NCBI RefSeq assembly: GCF_026230105.1 | Contig: NC_079485.1 | Location: 27,261,572-27,325,571 of the forward strand | DNA length: 64,000 bases | Reading direction: 5' to 3' | Origin: Diorhabda sublineata | Lineage: Eukaryota > Arthropoda > Insecta > Coleoptera > Chrysomelidae | Shown: piece by piece, positions 1 to 12,323 of the stretch | Numbering within the stretch: the first letter of the stretch is position 1 | Layout: every line of letters begins with the position of its first letter | Notes under the pieces: generated by a model | Databases searched by the model: none | What the model was told of the DNA's origin: nothing | Seen by the model: the letters and a program-made list of their open reading frames with translations, nothing else | Translations under genes and position numbers: made by a program

Positions 1-69
1 ATACTTTTAGTATGAATATATGACAAAAATAATTTGATAGATCAAGATTTCTAGCAATCGCCTACTTAC

Positions 70-295
70 CAGTAGCTGGCATACTCATGAGCATTCTTTG
101 ATTGGGTGGTGGCCCCATTTGTTGCATCCCCATTCTAAAACAATAACAATAAATACCTGCATTATACTGATAATCGAATATAGAGACAACTGATTTTTTA
201 GTATACCTGTATAAATCATGTGGATAGTAATACACTCACCTGGCATTCCTTTGCATTCCATTTTGGGATATATGATGATGTTCTTGCAACATCAT
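70..295 (-). CDS. Unidentified Met/Gln-rich protein, first two coding exons (partial)
   Basis: Two exons join cleanly on the minus strand: 240-295 (start ATG at 295, in-frame TGA immediately upstream, donor GTGAGT) and 70-134 (acceptor TTTTAG, donor GTAAGT). They encode about 40 residues rich in Met, Gln, His, Asn and Pro, including the strings QEHHHISQNGMQRN and MGPPPNQRMLMSMP. Both splice junctions fit and the frame stays open, which supports a real gene whose body lies left of the window. Low-complexity Met/Gln/Pro composition is common in transcription and chromatin co-factors, but no family can be named from this fragment. The 5' UTR or promoter probably lies in 296-700. Confidence 0.55.
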
Positions 296-1616
296 TCAAT
301 TTGAGAAATAATCAAAAGTAGGAAATTAGAAATACCTATAGTTGACAATTCACCTCAATAGGGAGGAGATCAACAAGACCAAGACCGGTATAACTTATTC
401 CAAAAATTATCTGTATATGTCTATACTAAATCCTTTTCAATTATGATTATCCGTTAAGATCAATCTAAATTTATTTTAAAACACCACTACTAAATCTTTA
501 ACAAACGTTGGCAAACAATAAAGAAAAATCAGTAACTAACATGCGGCCATGTTAGAATAATCGCAAATGGTGGAAGTTATTCTAAAATGTACCTAATGAA
601 CAACCTACTTTTGACGCGTGTGCGCACTGTCAACCAGTTACAAAACTTCATTTTTTAAATAATTTATAATTAAAAAAAATGTATGGTTATGAAAAAAGTG
701 GATTTTTATTTTTACTTTCCTTTTTATAATTAAATTCGTATTTCAGTTTGACTTGTATCTACTACTAATATTCGTGAAAAAATTATTCTTAATCAAAGAC
801 ATCTCATGTCTTTACCTGACATTTTATGAATATCTCAAAATTATGTAATATTATGTTAATCATTTTAAATATGTGTAATTAAGTAGTACGATAGAAATCG
901 TTTTACGTTGGTAAATCAAAATCAGCCAGTATGAACAAATGAGGACTAAAAATGGCCGGCTTCCTTTGTACATATACCAATGAAATAAAGCTTAAATTTA
1001 GACAATAAATAAAAGAAAAAACGTAACACAGATAGATTACAACTATAAAAATAGTTTTCAGTGTAAATGCAGGCAGATGAACAAAACGTCATTTCTGAAT
1101 AGGACTTCTTTTTTTATACACATATTTATGTCTTTTTAATTGCTGAAAATGATATTTTTTAATATACAAATTGAAATTCTGTTGCCAAAATAATATCATA
1201 CGAATATTTTTCCAATCCATAACGAAGTAATTTTTACTCGTTCGCCTACAAGGATTCCTTTCTGTCATTATTGATTTATACATATTTTATAATTATGGTA
1301 TAGTCGCTCATGCCTAAGGTAGTTCTAGAAACGTCTACAGTTGAGTATTTTCTGTTTTTCATTATATTTTCAACGGAAAAGTTTAACAGAATTCAAATAA
1401 CCAAAATAAACATTTTTAGATAAGCAACAATTTTACTTTAATATTTCATTGTTTAAATTAGAAAATCCACCATTGAAGTAAGCGATATTTTTTTAGAAGG
1501 ATTTCTTCAGAAAATCATTGTCTAATATGAGATTATTAATGCCTATTGTAGCTTTTTTATAACAACACATTTGAATTACAATACGTAAATATTTGCTATG
1601 GATACTAAACTTTATC
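296..1616. other. AT-rich intergenic stretch
   Basis: Upstream of the left-edge minus-strand gene. There is a mildly GC-richer patch around 540-640 (containing gacgcgtgtgcgcactgtc) that could be that gene's promoter. Nothing else is recognisable; the short ORFs here look like chance. Confidence 0.3.
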
Positions 1617-2176
1617 GGGCCACTCACGATACTGAACGATTTGGTCGTAACCAACGAATTTGATCGCGTATGCCGGATATCCAACGAAATCGTACGATTT
1701 GACCGCAGTCAGAGAGGTCGGAGTGTTGTAGTACTAAACCGTCAATAATTGCGTGTAATTGCTTTGCTTTTTGTCGTCTGAATAATTAATGTGGAAAATG
1801 GCACATATGAAGAATTTTGTGAATTGTACAGAGAACAAGAGTGCCTTTGAAAAGTAAAGAGTGATATATATCATAACAGAAACGGCCAAAGAAGAGCTAT
1901 GGACATTTTAGTTGAATCATTCTAAGAAGTCAATGAGGATTTTGCGACAAAGATAGATCGTATAAAAGGGAACTAAAACTATTAATAAATTCGATTAAAT
2001 CTCGAAAAAGGTTATGGTATTTTGAATTGCTGCCATTCCTGAATGATCAAAATGTACCCCGGGCAGGTGTTTCTGACCTCATTATGCACAAAGCGAGAGA
2101 CGCTAATAAAATTACATTTTGGTCTGATATGACTAACAACGAAGACTTCACTCCAGCGCAGTATCGTGAGTGGCCC
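1617..2176. mobile_element. Harbinger-like non-autonomous element with perfect 18-bp inverted ends
   Basis: 1617-1634 (GGGCCACTCACGATACTG) and 2159-2176 are exact reverse complements, bounding about 560 bp. Internal sequence contains a degraded reading frame with MENGTYEEFCELYREQE near 1790, and further along an open stretch from 2027 that runs into the right inverted repeat. The assignment to PIF/Harbinger is inference: it rests on the short GGGCC-type ends and a HARBI1 relic just downstream. I could not settle a target-site duplication. A degraded relative lies at 35612-35775. Confidence 0.6.
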
Positions 2177-2732
2177 TTCTTAGAGTTGTGTGCGTATTTA
2201 TTCATTTCAAACATTTTCCACGGACACCGATTTTTTTATTTGATTTTATTCTACTGTGATCAGTATTCTTGTGACTTAATTGCTCACGAGTTCCACTTAT
2301 TTGCCGGCGAATACGGTCCTGAAGTATAGATTTAAAAATTTGTTATTACATTACATTAAAATGTAGTTGAAAAAAATATCTAACAAGGACATAAGTACAC
2401 GAAAGACAAAACTCGGATAAGGCATTGGTTAGTTTCACTTTCGCGTTCTTGTGAAAAGCATTTCAGCCCAGGGCCGGCATTCTCAGGTCCTCGCTTGGAG
2501 CGACATCGATGTCTTTGAAGCCGAGGGGATCTAAATTTATTGTTGTCTCGATTCTCATGCCCTCTCCTCGCAATATGAACGCTCCCGCCAAAGGGAAGAG
2601 CTTTATTTCACTCGTATTTGAAATAGACAATTCTAACCTATTATTTTTATTGAAACAGTGTTTTAATAATGTTATTATTGTATATAAATCATTTTTAAAT
2701 GTAGACATATATAAATATAAGGGATTGTACCA

Positions 2733-3694
2733 ATGTATATTGAATTGCTGAAAGAACTAGAAGAAGCTGAAGAAATTGTTGCAGAGCACCATTGAGGGCT
2801 TTTAAGAAATCCTTTAATACAACTCATCAGTGATGACCAATTTGAAAAAATATTCTGGCTATCCAAATAAACTTTCAGATATGTTTTGACACAATAAGAA
2901 TGAATCTGGACGAGCCTGTAAAGACTGAAGTAGTAAGAACTATTTTACTTTTTGATTTATATAAACTTATTACAAATATGTGGCTATTAAAAGTGGTTGA
3001 TGATCTCCAATGGTAACGAGCACCAAGCAGGTGCCTACTACTTAAGTTAGTAAAAGATTGGAATGTTGGAGACCTCAGTTGCTTTGAATACTAATGTAAT
3101 ATCTTTAGATCTGGGGTAATTAACTGAAGTTTTTAAAATATCCTCCGAGGAGTAAAATGTAGTCGGTGTGCACCACTCTGGAGTATGATACTAAAGTATA
3201 AGTTTGGAATAAATAGGGCGAAAATATACTCCTACCATCTAGAAGGAGTATGTTAAGGAGAATCAATTATGGACATATGTGATTGAGCCTTCTCTTCTTT
3301 CCTCAAGTCTCTTTTTATGTTTAACATGGATTATATTGATATTTATTGGATGCACCTATTGAATATGTAGTTCGTGATTCCTTTGACATTTAATATTAAA
3401 ATGAAATTATTTCATTTTGCTACTGGCAGCATTGAAGTTTTTTGGTACTGGTAGTTACCAGCAAGATGTAGGTAATAATTATTGTTTGGGTATCTCCCAA
3501 TCAACATTGAGTCGATGCTTTTACAAAATTATTGAGGTATTCAAAAGACAAGAAATAATAGATGCATTCATAAAAGTTCCTCAAACAATTCCTGAGTTAA
3601 ATGATATTAGAAGAAAGGAAAAAATTACACAGTTGAATATAATGTTGAAATGTTTTAGTCTCTTTTTAAAATATAATGAACCTGGGATAATTGG
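2733..3694 (+). pseudogene. HARBI1-type (Harbinger) transposase relic, truncated before the catalytic core
   Basis: The first piece starts at 2733 (MYIELLKELEEAEEIVAEHH, then a stop) and continues with RNPLIQLISDDQFEKIFWLSK, the usual N-terminal region of insect HARBI1-like nucleases. After a roughly 480-bp unrelated or decayed gap, 3417-3694 encodes a stretch with ALKFFGTGSYQQDVGNN, GISQSTLSRC and VPQTIPELNDI, the conserved middle of the family. It ends at PGIIGG, just before the position where the family has its first catalytic Asp (IDGTH motif). There the sequence changes to a mariner fragment. Stops and the missing DDE core make it dead. Confidence 0.8.
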
Positions 3695-4258
3695 AGGCCT
3701 ATGAGGACAAGCGTTTTAGTGGGTGCCGAGAGAGCAAATCAAAATTCAAGGCAATGTTGATCGTTTTTTTTTTTCGACATTAACGGTATCGAGATGACTG
3801 AATGGGTTCCAAAGAGTGAGAGTGTCAACCAGACTTACTATTTATAAGTTTTGGCAACCCTGCGAGAACGAGTTGGTAAAAAACGGCCCAAGTTGCGGAA
3901 GAACAACTCGTGGATTTTTTGTGAAGCAGTATTTGGCCAGTAAGTGCCCTCCAGTGCTCGAACACCCGCCGTATTCACCAGATTTGGCATCGTACGACTT
4001 TTTTTGTTTCCGAAGATAAAATCTGCTTTGAAAGAGACCCAATTTGAGTCGATGGAAGCGGTAAAGCAAAAAACGGCAGAGACTCCAAAGGCGGTAACCA
4101 AAGACTTCCAGCACTGCTTTGATCAGTGGAAAAAACGTATGTAAAGGTGTGTGGCGAGGGGAGGGGAGTATATTGAAGGGTAGCATTCGAATATAGAATA
4201 ATTTTTATAATAAAACCCTTTTTCGTAACCAGTCTTGTTATTTAATAGTCAGACCTCG
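3694..4258 (+). mobile_element. 5'-truncated mariner element (copy 1)
   Basis: Nearly the same sequence as the reverse complement of the element at 50403-51288. It starts inside the transposase helix-turn-helix region (around 3694), has an internal deletion of about 40 bp (near 3710) relative to copy 2, and ends with a mariner terminal repeat (about 4230-4258) followed by TA. Coding remnants include VLEHPPYSPDL, then in another frame FPKIKSALKETQFESMEAV and FQHCFDQWKKRM, all typical of insect mariner C-terminal halves. Frameshifts and deletions make it non-functional. Confidence 0.85.
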
Positions 4259-4711
4259 TATACCGGTGTTGTCGTAACTAGTCACTTAGAAATGTGCGAG
4301 CGGAAGGGTACATGAGAATCTAAAAATTCCATATCGCTACCAATCAAATCATTTCCTTTGGTGATCGATCGCTTGTGAAAGGAGTGAGTTAAAAATACCG
4401 GTTTTTAATTACCTTCATCCAAAAATTATATTTGACATATCATTTCGGAGACCTCACGTGGTAGTCCTCATTAAGTAACATAATCCTGATACTGCTTATT
4501 GTTTTTACTCACCTATTTGTCTAATCAAACAAACTTGTAATTTCATAGTTCTTTTTTATTGATACAATAATTAGTAGTAAATATCAGTTATGTAAAAAAA
4601 TGCATAATTGACAAAGTATTGAATAAAATAATTGTGTCAGAATCTCTTTGTTTAAAACTTCGAAGGGTATTAGATTTGTATTACAAAAAAGTGCATTTTT
4701 AAATATATATA

Positions 4712-6668
4712 CATTCGATTCTCGTTAATTCAAATCTGCGATAATTCGAACCTCTCTATGATTCAAAGTTATCACGAGTCCCACACAAAATCACTTTATA
4801 TTTCGAACTAAATCAATACATTTTTATGTACTTGGTAATTCAAATGAAAAAATCATTACTATATAACAAAACGACACGTTAATTCGAACTCATAAGCGTC
4901 CAACACTCGACAATTCAAAGTTGCAGAGAGAAAGAGGCGAAAAAATTGTAAGTACATTTTGCGACAAGTTCAAACTTGTATCAACGTACACGATACGTGA
5001 TTATGTTATGATTAGTTTGACTATTTGATACACACTTATCGTAAATGGGTTTGTTTAGTTATCCTTCAGTTACTGTTACTCTTTCGTTGGTATACTGATA
5101 AAAAGTTTGTCTTAGTTATGAGCACTAGCAAGTATAAATATTTGACGATTGCTGAAAAGAAGAAGTTAATCGAAAAAGTAGAGGAAGGTGAGAAGAAAAG
5201 TGGTGTTGCAAAAGAATTTAACATTGCTCTGAGTACTCTCTCAACCATAATAAAGCACAAGGAGAAAATTAATGTTTGAGTATGGAAAAGAGCTACTAAA
5301 GGTGAATTTCCTAGTCTGAAAGAAAGCCTGGTCATTTGGCTAAGACAACGTAGAGGACAAAAAGTGTCAATTAGCGGAAGAAGGAAAAGAGTTCGCGTCT
5401 ACTCTAAGCATCAAAAACTTTGGGGTAAGAGAAGGGTGACTTACAAATTTCAAAAAAAGAAATGTTGTGTTTGAAAAAGTTTGTGGGGAAAGTGGAAGTG
5501 TTGATGAAGCAGTTTGGTTAGATTGGCACAGTAAATTCCGGTAAAGACCTTGATTGAGAACTATGATGCCCGAGACATTTTTAATACTCATGAAACTGGC
5601 CTATTTTTCAAATGTTTACCGGATAAGACGGTTACTTTTAAAAATGAAAAATGTCATGGGGAAAAACGTAGTAATAAGAGGTTGACACTTTTACTTGCAG
5701 TAAATATGGACTGATTATCGTGGTAACAAAAAAGTTTCGATGACGACAGAACTTTTTAGCAATTGGTTTTTAACAGTTGATGAGGACATGAAACGACAAA
5801 AGCGGAAAATTTTACTATTTTTATACATTTGCACTGTCCACAACAGTCCTCCTACATTGTCCAACGTGGAACTCTACTTGTTTTCGCCAAATACAACTTC
5901 CAAATTGCAACCATTGGACCAAGGGATCATCCATAATTTTAAGACGTTCTATCGTAAAGAAATTATAAGCTCGTTTTATATTCTCTCGATAAGCAGCCAA
6001 CTGCAAATATCACGGTTCTGACAAGGCATGGAGAGCTGTAACACCGCTAACGATTCTCAACTGCTTCAAAAAATCCGGTTTCTTAAAAGAAGATCTTCCA
6101 ATACTTATGGATGATGAAGAACCAGCAATAGAACCATTAGTTGACATCAGCGGTGTGAGTTTCTCTGACTTTGTTCAAGTGGATGAAGATGTTGCTGTCC
6201 CAGGTTCACTAACCGATGATGAAATTTTATCTGTGACAGATACGAATGAAAAAAGGTAACGATGAAGATGAGGACAATACATTAGAACTTTTGGCAGAAG
6301 TGTCAGTTAAGGAAGATCCTGATTCGATACCTTACAAATCTTCTGTCTACAAAACGAAAGTGATGAAAAAGCATTTCAGTCACTTTTTTCTTAGAAAAAG
6401 TTATTAAACAGCAGCAATGTGTTTTGGAGCAAACCAGTATAACAGAGTTCATTCGAAAGATTAATTAATTCACATTATGAATACATGTATGTACCTCTAA
6501 ACTTTTGACAATGTTATACGAGTAGAATGGTAGTAATAAATTATAATTACACTTATTAATTCGAAGTTTTATTTATTTTCTCTCACAAATTTCGAGCCAT
6601 TTGATATTTTAAACACTCGATAAATCGTAATACATTCCCTCGAGTTTCGAATTAACGAGAGTCGACTG
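4712..6668 (+). mobile_element. Tigger/pogo element, degraded but with both ends
   Basis: Left end CATTCGATTCTCGTTAATTC and right end (reverse complement CAGTCGACTCTCGTTAATTC) are imperfect inverted repeats, flanked by TA at 4710-4711 and 6669-6670, as expected of the pogo group. Inside on the plus strand, 5118-5279 encodes a CENP-B/psq-like N-terminus (LTIAEKKKLIEKVEEGEKK, GVAKEFNIALSTLSTIIK). Frameshifted DDE pieces follow: ENYDARDIFNTHETGLFFK near 5560, NKRLTLLLAVNMD near 5680, and LFSPNTTSKLQPLDQGIIHN near 5900. An acidic C-terminal tail (about 6100-6400) is also interrupted. About 1.96 kb; many stops mean no active product. Confidence 0.9.
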
Positions 6669-7702
6669 TATACATTTCAATAAAGCTGTGGCAATTTTTA
6701 AACTTTTATAAATTCAATAAAAAAATAATAATAAACCTTATTACTTCCAACCAAAAATCTTAATTTTTGTGAATTTCTGCACAAAAATTTGCCTGAAATA
6801 ACTCTTCAAAGTTCAACTTAATAAATGGATGGTATACACTAGGGCAGGGGTCGACAACCTACGACCTGTGGGTCACCGAGTGACCCATTTGGTTATTTCA
6901 AATGACCCACTTTAGTTCCGAAAATAAAGTAAAAGATATAACATTTTTTTCCCATAAACTTCTTGTCGCAAAGTTATGAACTTACCAAATTTGAATCCAG
7001 TATAACATATAAAAATATCAGTTAAAGCCCCACCCCCGCTGTACCATTCCTGGATGTGAGCGTCTTTATCTCACTTATAGTTATAGTACGTGTAGTACAG
7101 TAGCACAATAAAATTGACCTGGTGAAATAAATATTATTATTTAAAAAAATTACCACGAACAAACAAAAAGCAAAAAAGAAATTATTTCAAGATGCGTAGA
7201 CAGAAAAGTATGGGCGTATCGAAAATGGTGACAAATTGATATGTACTTAATGTACAAATATAATTGCCACCAGGACTTATAATATTGAACGACACTTTTC
7301 TTCAAAACATGATGTGAGTGAAATGGCAAATTAAGATAAATCTGACTACATTGCTAAACGTGTATTAAATTTGGGAAAACAAAATAAATTCTTAAAGTTT
7401 TGTTACCAGCAACAATCACGCTACGTCTGCCAGTTTTGTGCAGCTCTAAGCATATGGAAAACCATTTAATGACTTGTCAAATAAAAAACAAATAATTGAG
7501 AGAATCAAAGAAATACCATTGTCAGCTAGAACAGACCAGCGTCGCGTTGAAGATATGGCCAAGAATATTGATGAACAGGTCAAAAATGATTTATCTTGTG
7601 ACATAATTAGCATTGCAGATGACGAAAGTATTGGTAGGCTTGCAATAATTATTAGATTTGCATCTCGAATGTTAATGAAGAACTATGCGTTCTTGACTTG
7701 AA

Positions 7703-8060
7703 CGAGGGGGCTTAACTTGGGCCAACGCTCGTAAACCCGGCCTTGGCAAACCAATAATGTCCCAAGCCTGGTTGAAGTCTTAGCCCCGGCCATTTTACAG
7801 TCAGCCAAACCTAGTGGAACTCTATGTAACCTTACTTCGGCCATCCCATCCCATTACAAGCAACCAGCCGGACCTACGGTTGCAGACTAGTATTAGGTTT
7901 ATGTAGGCAACCAGGCCTGGTCCAGGCTTGCAAGCGAGGGACATTGTTATCATCCCAGAGTCCCACCAAGTCTGGGTCAATAATGGCTACCAAGCTAGGG
8001 CCAGAGTTGTACATGGCCCAAGTCTGGGTCTATTGTAAAATCCTATTTGGGCAAAGTCAC
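7703..8060. repeat. GC-rich block nested in the hAT element
   Basis: A sharply GC-richer stretch splits the hAT coding sequence between LMKNYAFLT and the later FRQIQEFTNFLNE piece. It repeats variants of CCAAGTCTGGGTC and its partner GGGCC: near 7771, 7911, 7965, 7992 and 8019. No terminal repeats or target duplication could be fixed with confidence, so the borders are approximate and the family is unknown. Confidence 0.55.
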
Positions 8061-9040
8061 TGATATGTTTCGTCAAATACAAGAGTTTACAAATTTCTTA
8101 AATGAGATTTAAAAAGTAAATTGCAGCAACTCACGGTGCTTTAAGTATGAAAGGAAAACTGTTGGATTTGTAAAACTAATGAAAAAGGAACTTGGCCGTT
8201 CACTTTTATCGTTTCATTTTATCATACATCAAGAATATTTATTTGACAGGCGCTTTAAAGCTTTTTTTGAGGAAATTGAATCGAAATATGAAGATTTCTT
8301 ATTACATTCTGAAATACGATGGTTAAGTCGGGAAAAAGTTCTTAATAGATTTGGAAAGTGTATTGATGATATACAAATATTTTTTCACGAAATCGGCGAA
8401 AATGATCTCGAAGTCAATGATAAACAATGGTTTTGGTTTTTAAGACTTTTATTCTTAACAGACATAATGAACCATTATAATGATTTCAATGTATTGTGAA
8501 AATGTGTGAGGAATGGAAGAGTTTTACTTCAAAATTGATATTATTTGAAACTGAAAAATTCCATTTCTTTCCCTTGTTAGAAAGGGAACATAAAAAAGAA
8601 AATACCGATGAACGCAATCTAAATATATTCGAAAGTTGGATTTCGGTCATTAAAAGTGAATAAGATATCGGTTTCAAAGTTTTAAGAAACATGGAGAAAT
8701 GTTTACATTTATAATAAAGCCCGATGAAATAGAAGAAAATATTATAAATTTGTATAAATTTTGAATATCTTAAAATTTACAATATTAGTTTAGAAATTGA
8801 TTATAAAAATTCAAGAAATTGCGGAACGATTTGAAAAATACAGAAGACAATAATTTTCTCAAGATATCAACATGTTGGGCATTACTTCCTACGAGGTTTT
8901 CATCATTAAAAAAATGGTTTTGCCATTTTGTCCACTTATAAATGTGAGCAAATATTTTAACAAATGAAATTTATTTCAAGTGAAAACAGGAGCAGATTAA
9001 TTATTGAAAATTCAGATGCTTGTGTTCGAATTTGCTGATT

Positions 9041-9410
9041 TGATCAACAAAGCGACTGCCATATGGGGCTGTTTAAGACAGATAATATGGGCAAACGAAT
9101 AGCAACGTTAGGATCTATAAGACTTGTATCAGGCCAATCATAACATACGGAATAGAAACCAGAGAGGAAACAAACAAAACGAAAAGCATGCTTTGGGTAG
9201 CCGAAATGAAAAAGCTCAGGACTATAGTGTAGAGTAGATCGAATCAGGAACACTGACATCAGGAAACAATGAGGGGTGCAAGACACCGTAAGATGGGGGA
9301 GTCAAAGAAAAAGATACTGGCAATGGAAGAGAGTAGACTGCCATGCATCTTACTTGAAAGGAAACCAATAGGGAAAAGAGAACCCGGACAACCACCTAAG
9401 AGATGAACTT
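9041..9410 (+). mobile_element. Non-LTR retrotransposon tail fragment nested in the hAT element
   Basis: In the plus frame near 9110 the translation reads IYKTCIRPIITYGIETR, the hallmark motif just after the reverse transcriptase domain in many insect LINEs (xLYKTxIRPVxTYGxE). It continues with MKKLRTI, KKKILAMEESR and KPIGKREPGQPPKR, matching the usual basic C-terminus. Stops interrupt it. It lies in the 3' part of the hAT element and so probably inserted later. Confidence 0.7.
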
Positions 9411-9592
9411 ATTTTAATTCACAAAACCCGCTTTTCTTCATACATTCGATTATCCGAATTCCTAACAACAACAATCTGTCTGGTTAATCGAGTTTCCACT
9501 GTATCTTATTATTTACTAAAATGCTATTTAATACTCGAGTTTTGGTTTATTTTGATCCGCGGCCAAAGAAGGTACCGACCCCTGCACTAAGG

Positions 9593-10408
9593 TAACGTTC
9601 ATACTAATAAACATCGGTCAATACAATTTAACTAATAGATTTATAATTAAATATATATTTTATAAAAAAAAATAGTGTAAAAAGTACAAAAATTGCAATG
9701 TATATGATTCAATATAGTGAAAAGGATTAACACTAGAAAAACCCATAGTTTTGACAATTGATGAGTTGGTATATAAAGTAAGTTATGAATTTTCAGATTA
9801 AACGTCCAACACAAATTAATATTAATGTTAATAATTAATGAAAATAAGTGAGTTTTGTTTTGTCAATCCATTCAACTGTTAATTCTCAATAATTGTGTAT
9901 AATAAAATATTGGATTGGACGATTAGACATACACTTTTATTCGAGGTTAACAACTAAACTCACTGATTTTCCCAACTTGTCCAAAAACATAAGCCCTCAA
10001 AACAATTTCAATTGTTGAATATAAAAGATATTGTACTGCTTATATAAATAAAATTATTTCAGAAGCACCCGATCAATAAAAAACTGTTCCCTGAAATTTT
10101 CATGTTAGTGGTGTGATTGAGGCAATTATTGAAATCTTATACTCAAAATATCAAATTAAAAGAAACTATAGACTTTATCAAAAATTATGTAGCTCTATTT
10201 CCAAAAATAAATAGTCTTTCTGAAACAGTTACTGTGGCATATATTTACACATGTCCCCTAAAAACATCACCGTTCAAATCAATAAAGTTGATGAAGTTAG
10301 TAAAATTAGATCAACAGTGTTAAAAACCGCAATATTATTGTGAAATCTAACACTAGAAAATACCATTGAAAATACGAATATTTATAAAAAAAAGTACCAA
10401 TATCCCTT
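9593..10408. other. AT-rich spacer between hAT and piggyBac elements
   Basis: No gene recognised. Two stretches reading taacactagaaaa (9727 and 10350) resemble some piggyBac-type termini but occur in the same orientation and do not pair. Confidence 0.3.
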
Positions 10409-10412
10409 TTAA

Positions 10413-12323
10413 CCCTTTGAGTACATTTAATGAATGAGCCTCGTCATGTGTTTATTGAGCGAAGTTACGGTGGACGAGTCTGACTTGTCATCTGAATTGA
10501 GAAGCAAGCGTTAATTTTTTTTTAAGTACTCCAACCAGTTGGCGTTGTTCGCAAACAATTTCCTGTTGTTGGTTTTTGACATCTTACAGTTGCAAATAAA
10601 GTTAATTCCACTTATTATTATTTTATCCCTGTTTTCTTTTTGATACGCTATTGGAGATGTCTGAATTAAAAAATCCATTTTATGACAGCGAAAATGATAG
10701 TGCCAAGTAGAATTAAAGCAGTGAATTAGAGAATGAAAAAAAATCTTGCTGATATAAAACAATTTCAAGAAATAGCTAGAATCAATGTTTCGTACCTGCG
10801 TAGATACGGGTGATAATCCTACACCATTAAAAGGGCTAGATCAAGTTATTTTTTTGGAAAATGACAGTTGAAGAAACGAATAGATATGCCAATCAAATAA
10901 TTGTGAAAGAATGTGCAAATAAACGAAACCTGAAGTGATTTCCTTTAACTGTGGATAAAATGAAAGGATATATCGCATTATATATTCTTATGTCTCAATT
11001 AAAATATCTAAATTGAGTTTATATTGGTCAAAAAGAACTATTATAAATACTTCAATTTTTACAACCGCTATGCCACGGGATACGTTTTTGATATCACAAG
11101 ATTCCTTCACTTTACAGACAACGAAAAGTTGGATAAAAATGATAAAATTAGGAAAATAAGAAATTTAGTTATTATCTGAATAATAAATTCTACAATTTTT
11201 ATACCGAAAAAAGCGCAGAATCACTAGATGAATCTCTTATGAAGTTCAAAGGAAAATTGAGTTATATTGAATTCAATCCATCGAAACGAACGCGGTTTTG
11301 ATCTAGAAGCTTTGCGAGTCTTCATCAGGTTATTGTATTCGTTTTAAAATCTATGTTGGTACAGATAAATTACCGGAAACTGATATAGCAGCATCTGAGA
11401 GTTTGTCCTAGAAGTGGCACAACCAATTTACAATCGGTATTCGTTTCCACAATTATATTTAGCATTACTGGAACAAGATAGAATTGTGTAAAAGAATAGA
11501 AAGCACATGCCAAAAGAGCTTGCTTTCCTCAAACTAAAAAAAGGAGAGGCCAAAATGTTATCATCCCACTAGAATGGAAAGATAAAAATGATGTATACAT
11601 GCTTAGTGCAAAGCATTCAAATATTGAAACAAAGCGAAAAAAGAAAGATGACAATTTCGACAAAATTATCAAATGTAGTCGAATATAATACAGGTAAGAA
11701 AGGAGTTTATAAACAGGACCAATTGCTAGCGTGCTTTCCTTTATGAGAAAATGCGAAAAAGGTTACAAAAAATGGCGTTTTATCTATAAGTAATGGCTAT
11801 TTTTAATTCACATGTTCTACATAATAAAGTCAATTGTGGAACCAAATCAGGCACTGTCCAATTTCTTTTAAAAATTATTGAATGAGGAATTATTGGCATA
11901 AGTGGTTCTGCCAAATTATAATACCCGTGGGCGTCCTTCAAGTAACGATGCACGACATCGTTTGCAAGCGAAAAATTCGACACATTTTCCAGAGAATATT
12001 CTGGAAACAGAATTAAAGAAACACCCTACACAATGGTGCCGCGTATGTTATAAATATAAAATAAGAAAAGAAAACATTTGACAGTGCAAACAGTACCATA
12101 TACCTATGCAATTACTGACATGTTTTAAAAAATACCACACGGTATAAAGCTAGTTCTTGTTCTTTATAAATATTTCTATTTTGTTTCATTTATACACTTA
12201 TTCACATTTTGTTATTGGAATGTTCTTAGAAAAATATTCTTTATATCACCAATATTAGTATTTATTATCATTAAATCCATTATATGTGGATAAAAGTCTT
12301 CCATAAAATCAGTACTCAAAAGG
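10413..12323 (+). mobile_element. piggyBac element, degraded, flanked by TTAA
   Basis: The left end CCCTTTGAGTAC directly follows TTAA (10409-10412). The right end (reverse complement CCTTTTGAGTAC) directly precedes TTAA (12324-12327). TTAA target sites and CCYT-type termini are diagnostic. Broken plus-strand transposase remnants appear in the expected order: NPTPLKGLDQVIF near 10820, ESLDESLMKFKGKLSYIEF near 11215, LKLKKGEAKMLSS near 11530, and VVEYNTGKKGV with QDQLLACF near 11680-11740. At least a dozen stops or shifts; 1.9 kb, slightly short of a typical full-length element. Confidence 0.9.

Larger units (their letters stand above)
6845..9584 (+). mobile_element. hAT element (ZBED-type transposase), degraded, with 8-bp target duplications
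   Basis: Ends CAGGGGTCGACAACC and (reverse complement of the right end) CAGGGGTCGGTACC are flanked by CACTAGGG (6837-6844) and CACTAAGG (9585-9592), an 8-bp duplication with one difference, diagnostic of hAT. Plus-strand remnants include a BED-like zinc finger (LICLICNTIIA, then YNIERHFSSKH, about 7230-7310), QRRVEDMAKNIDEQ near 7550, TVGFVKLMKKELGRSLLSFH near 8170, and EIRWLSREKVLNRFGK near 8310, typical of ZBED5/GTF2IRD2-like hAT transposases. Many frameshifts and stops. A GC-rich block (7703-8060) and a LINE fragment (9041-9410) sit inside it. Confidence 0.9.

Noticed and set aside
9727..10360. Two taacactagaaaa strings as ends of a piggyBac MITE
   Set aside because: They are in the same orientation and do not form an inverted pair, so no element can be supported.
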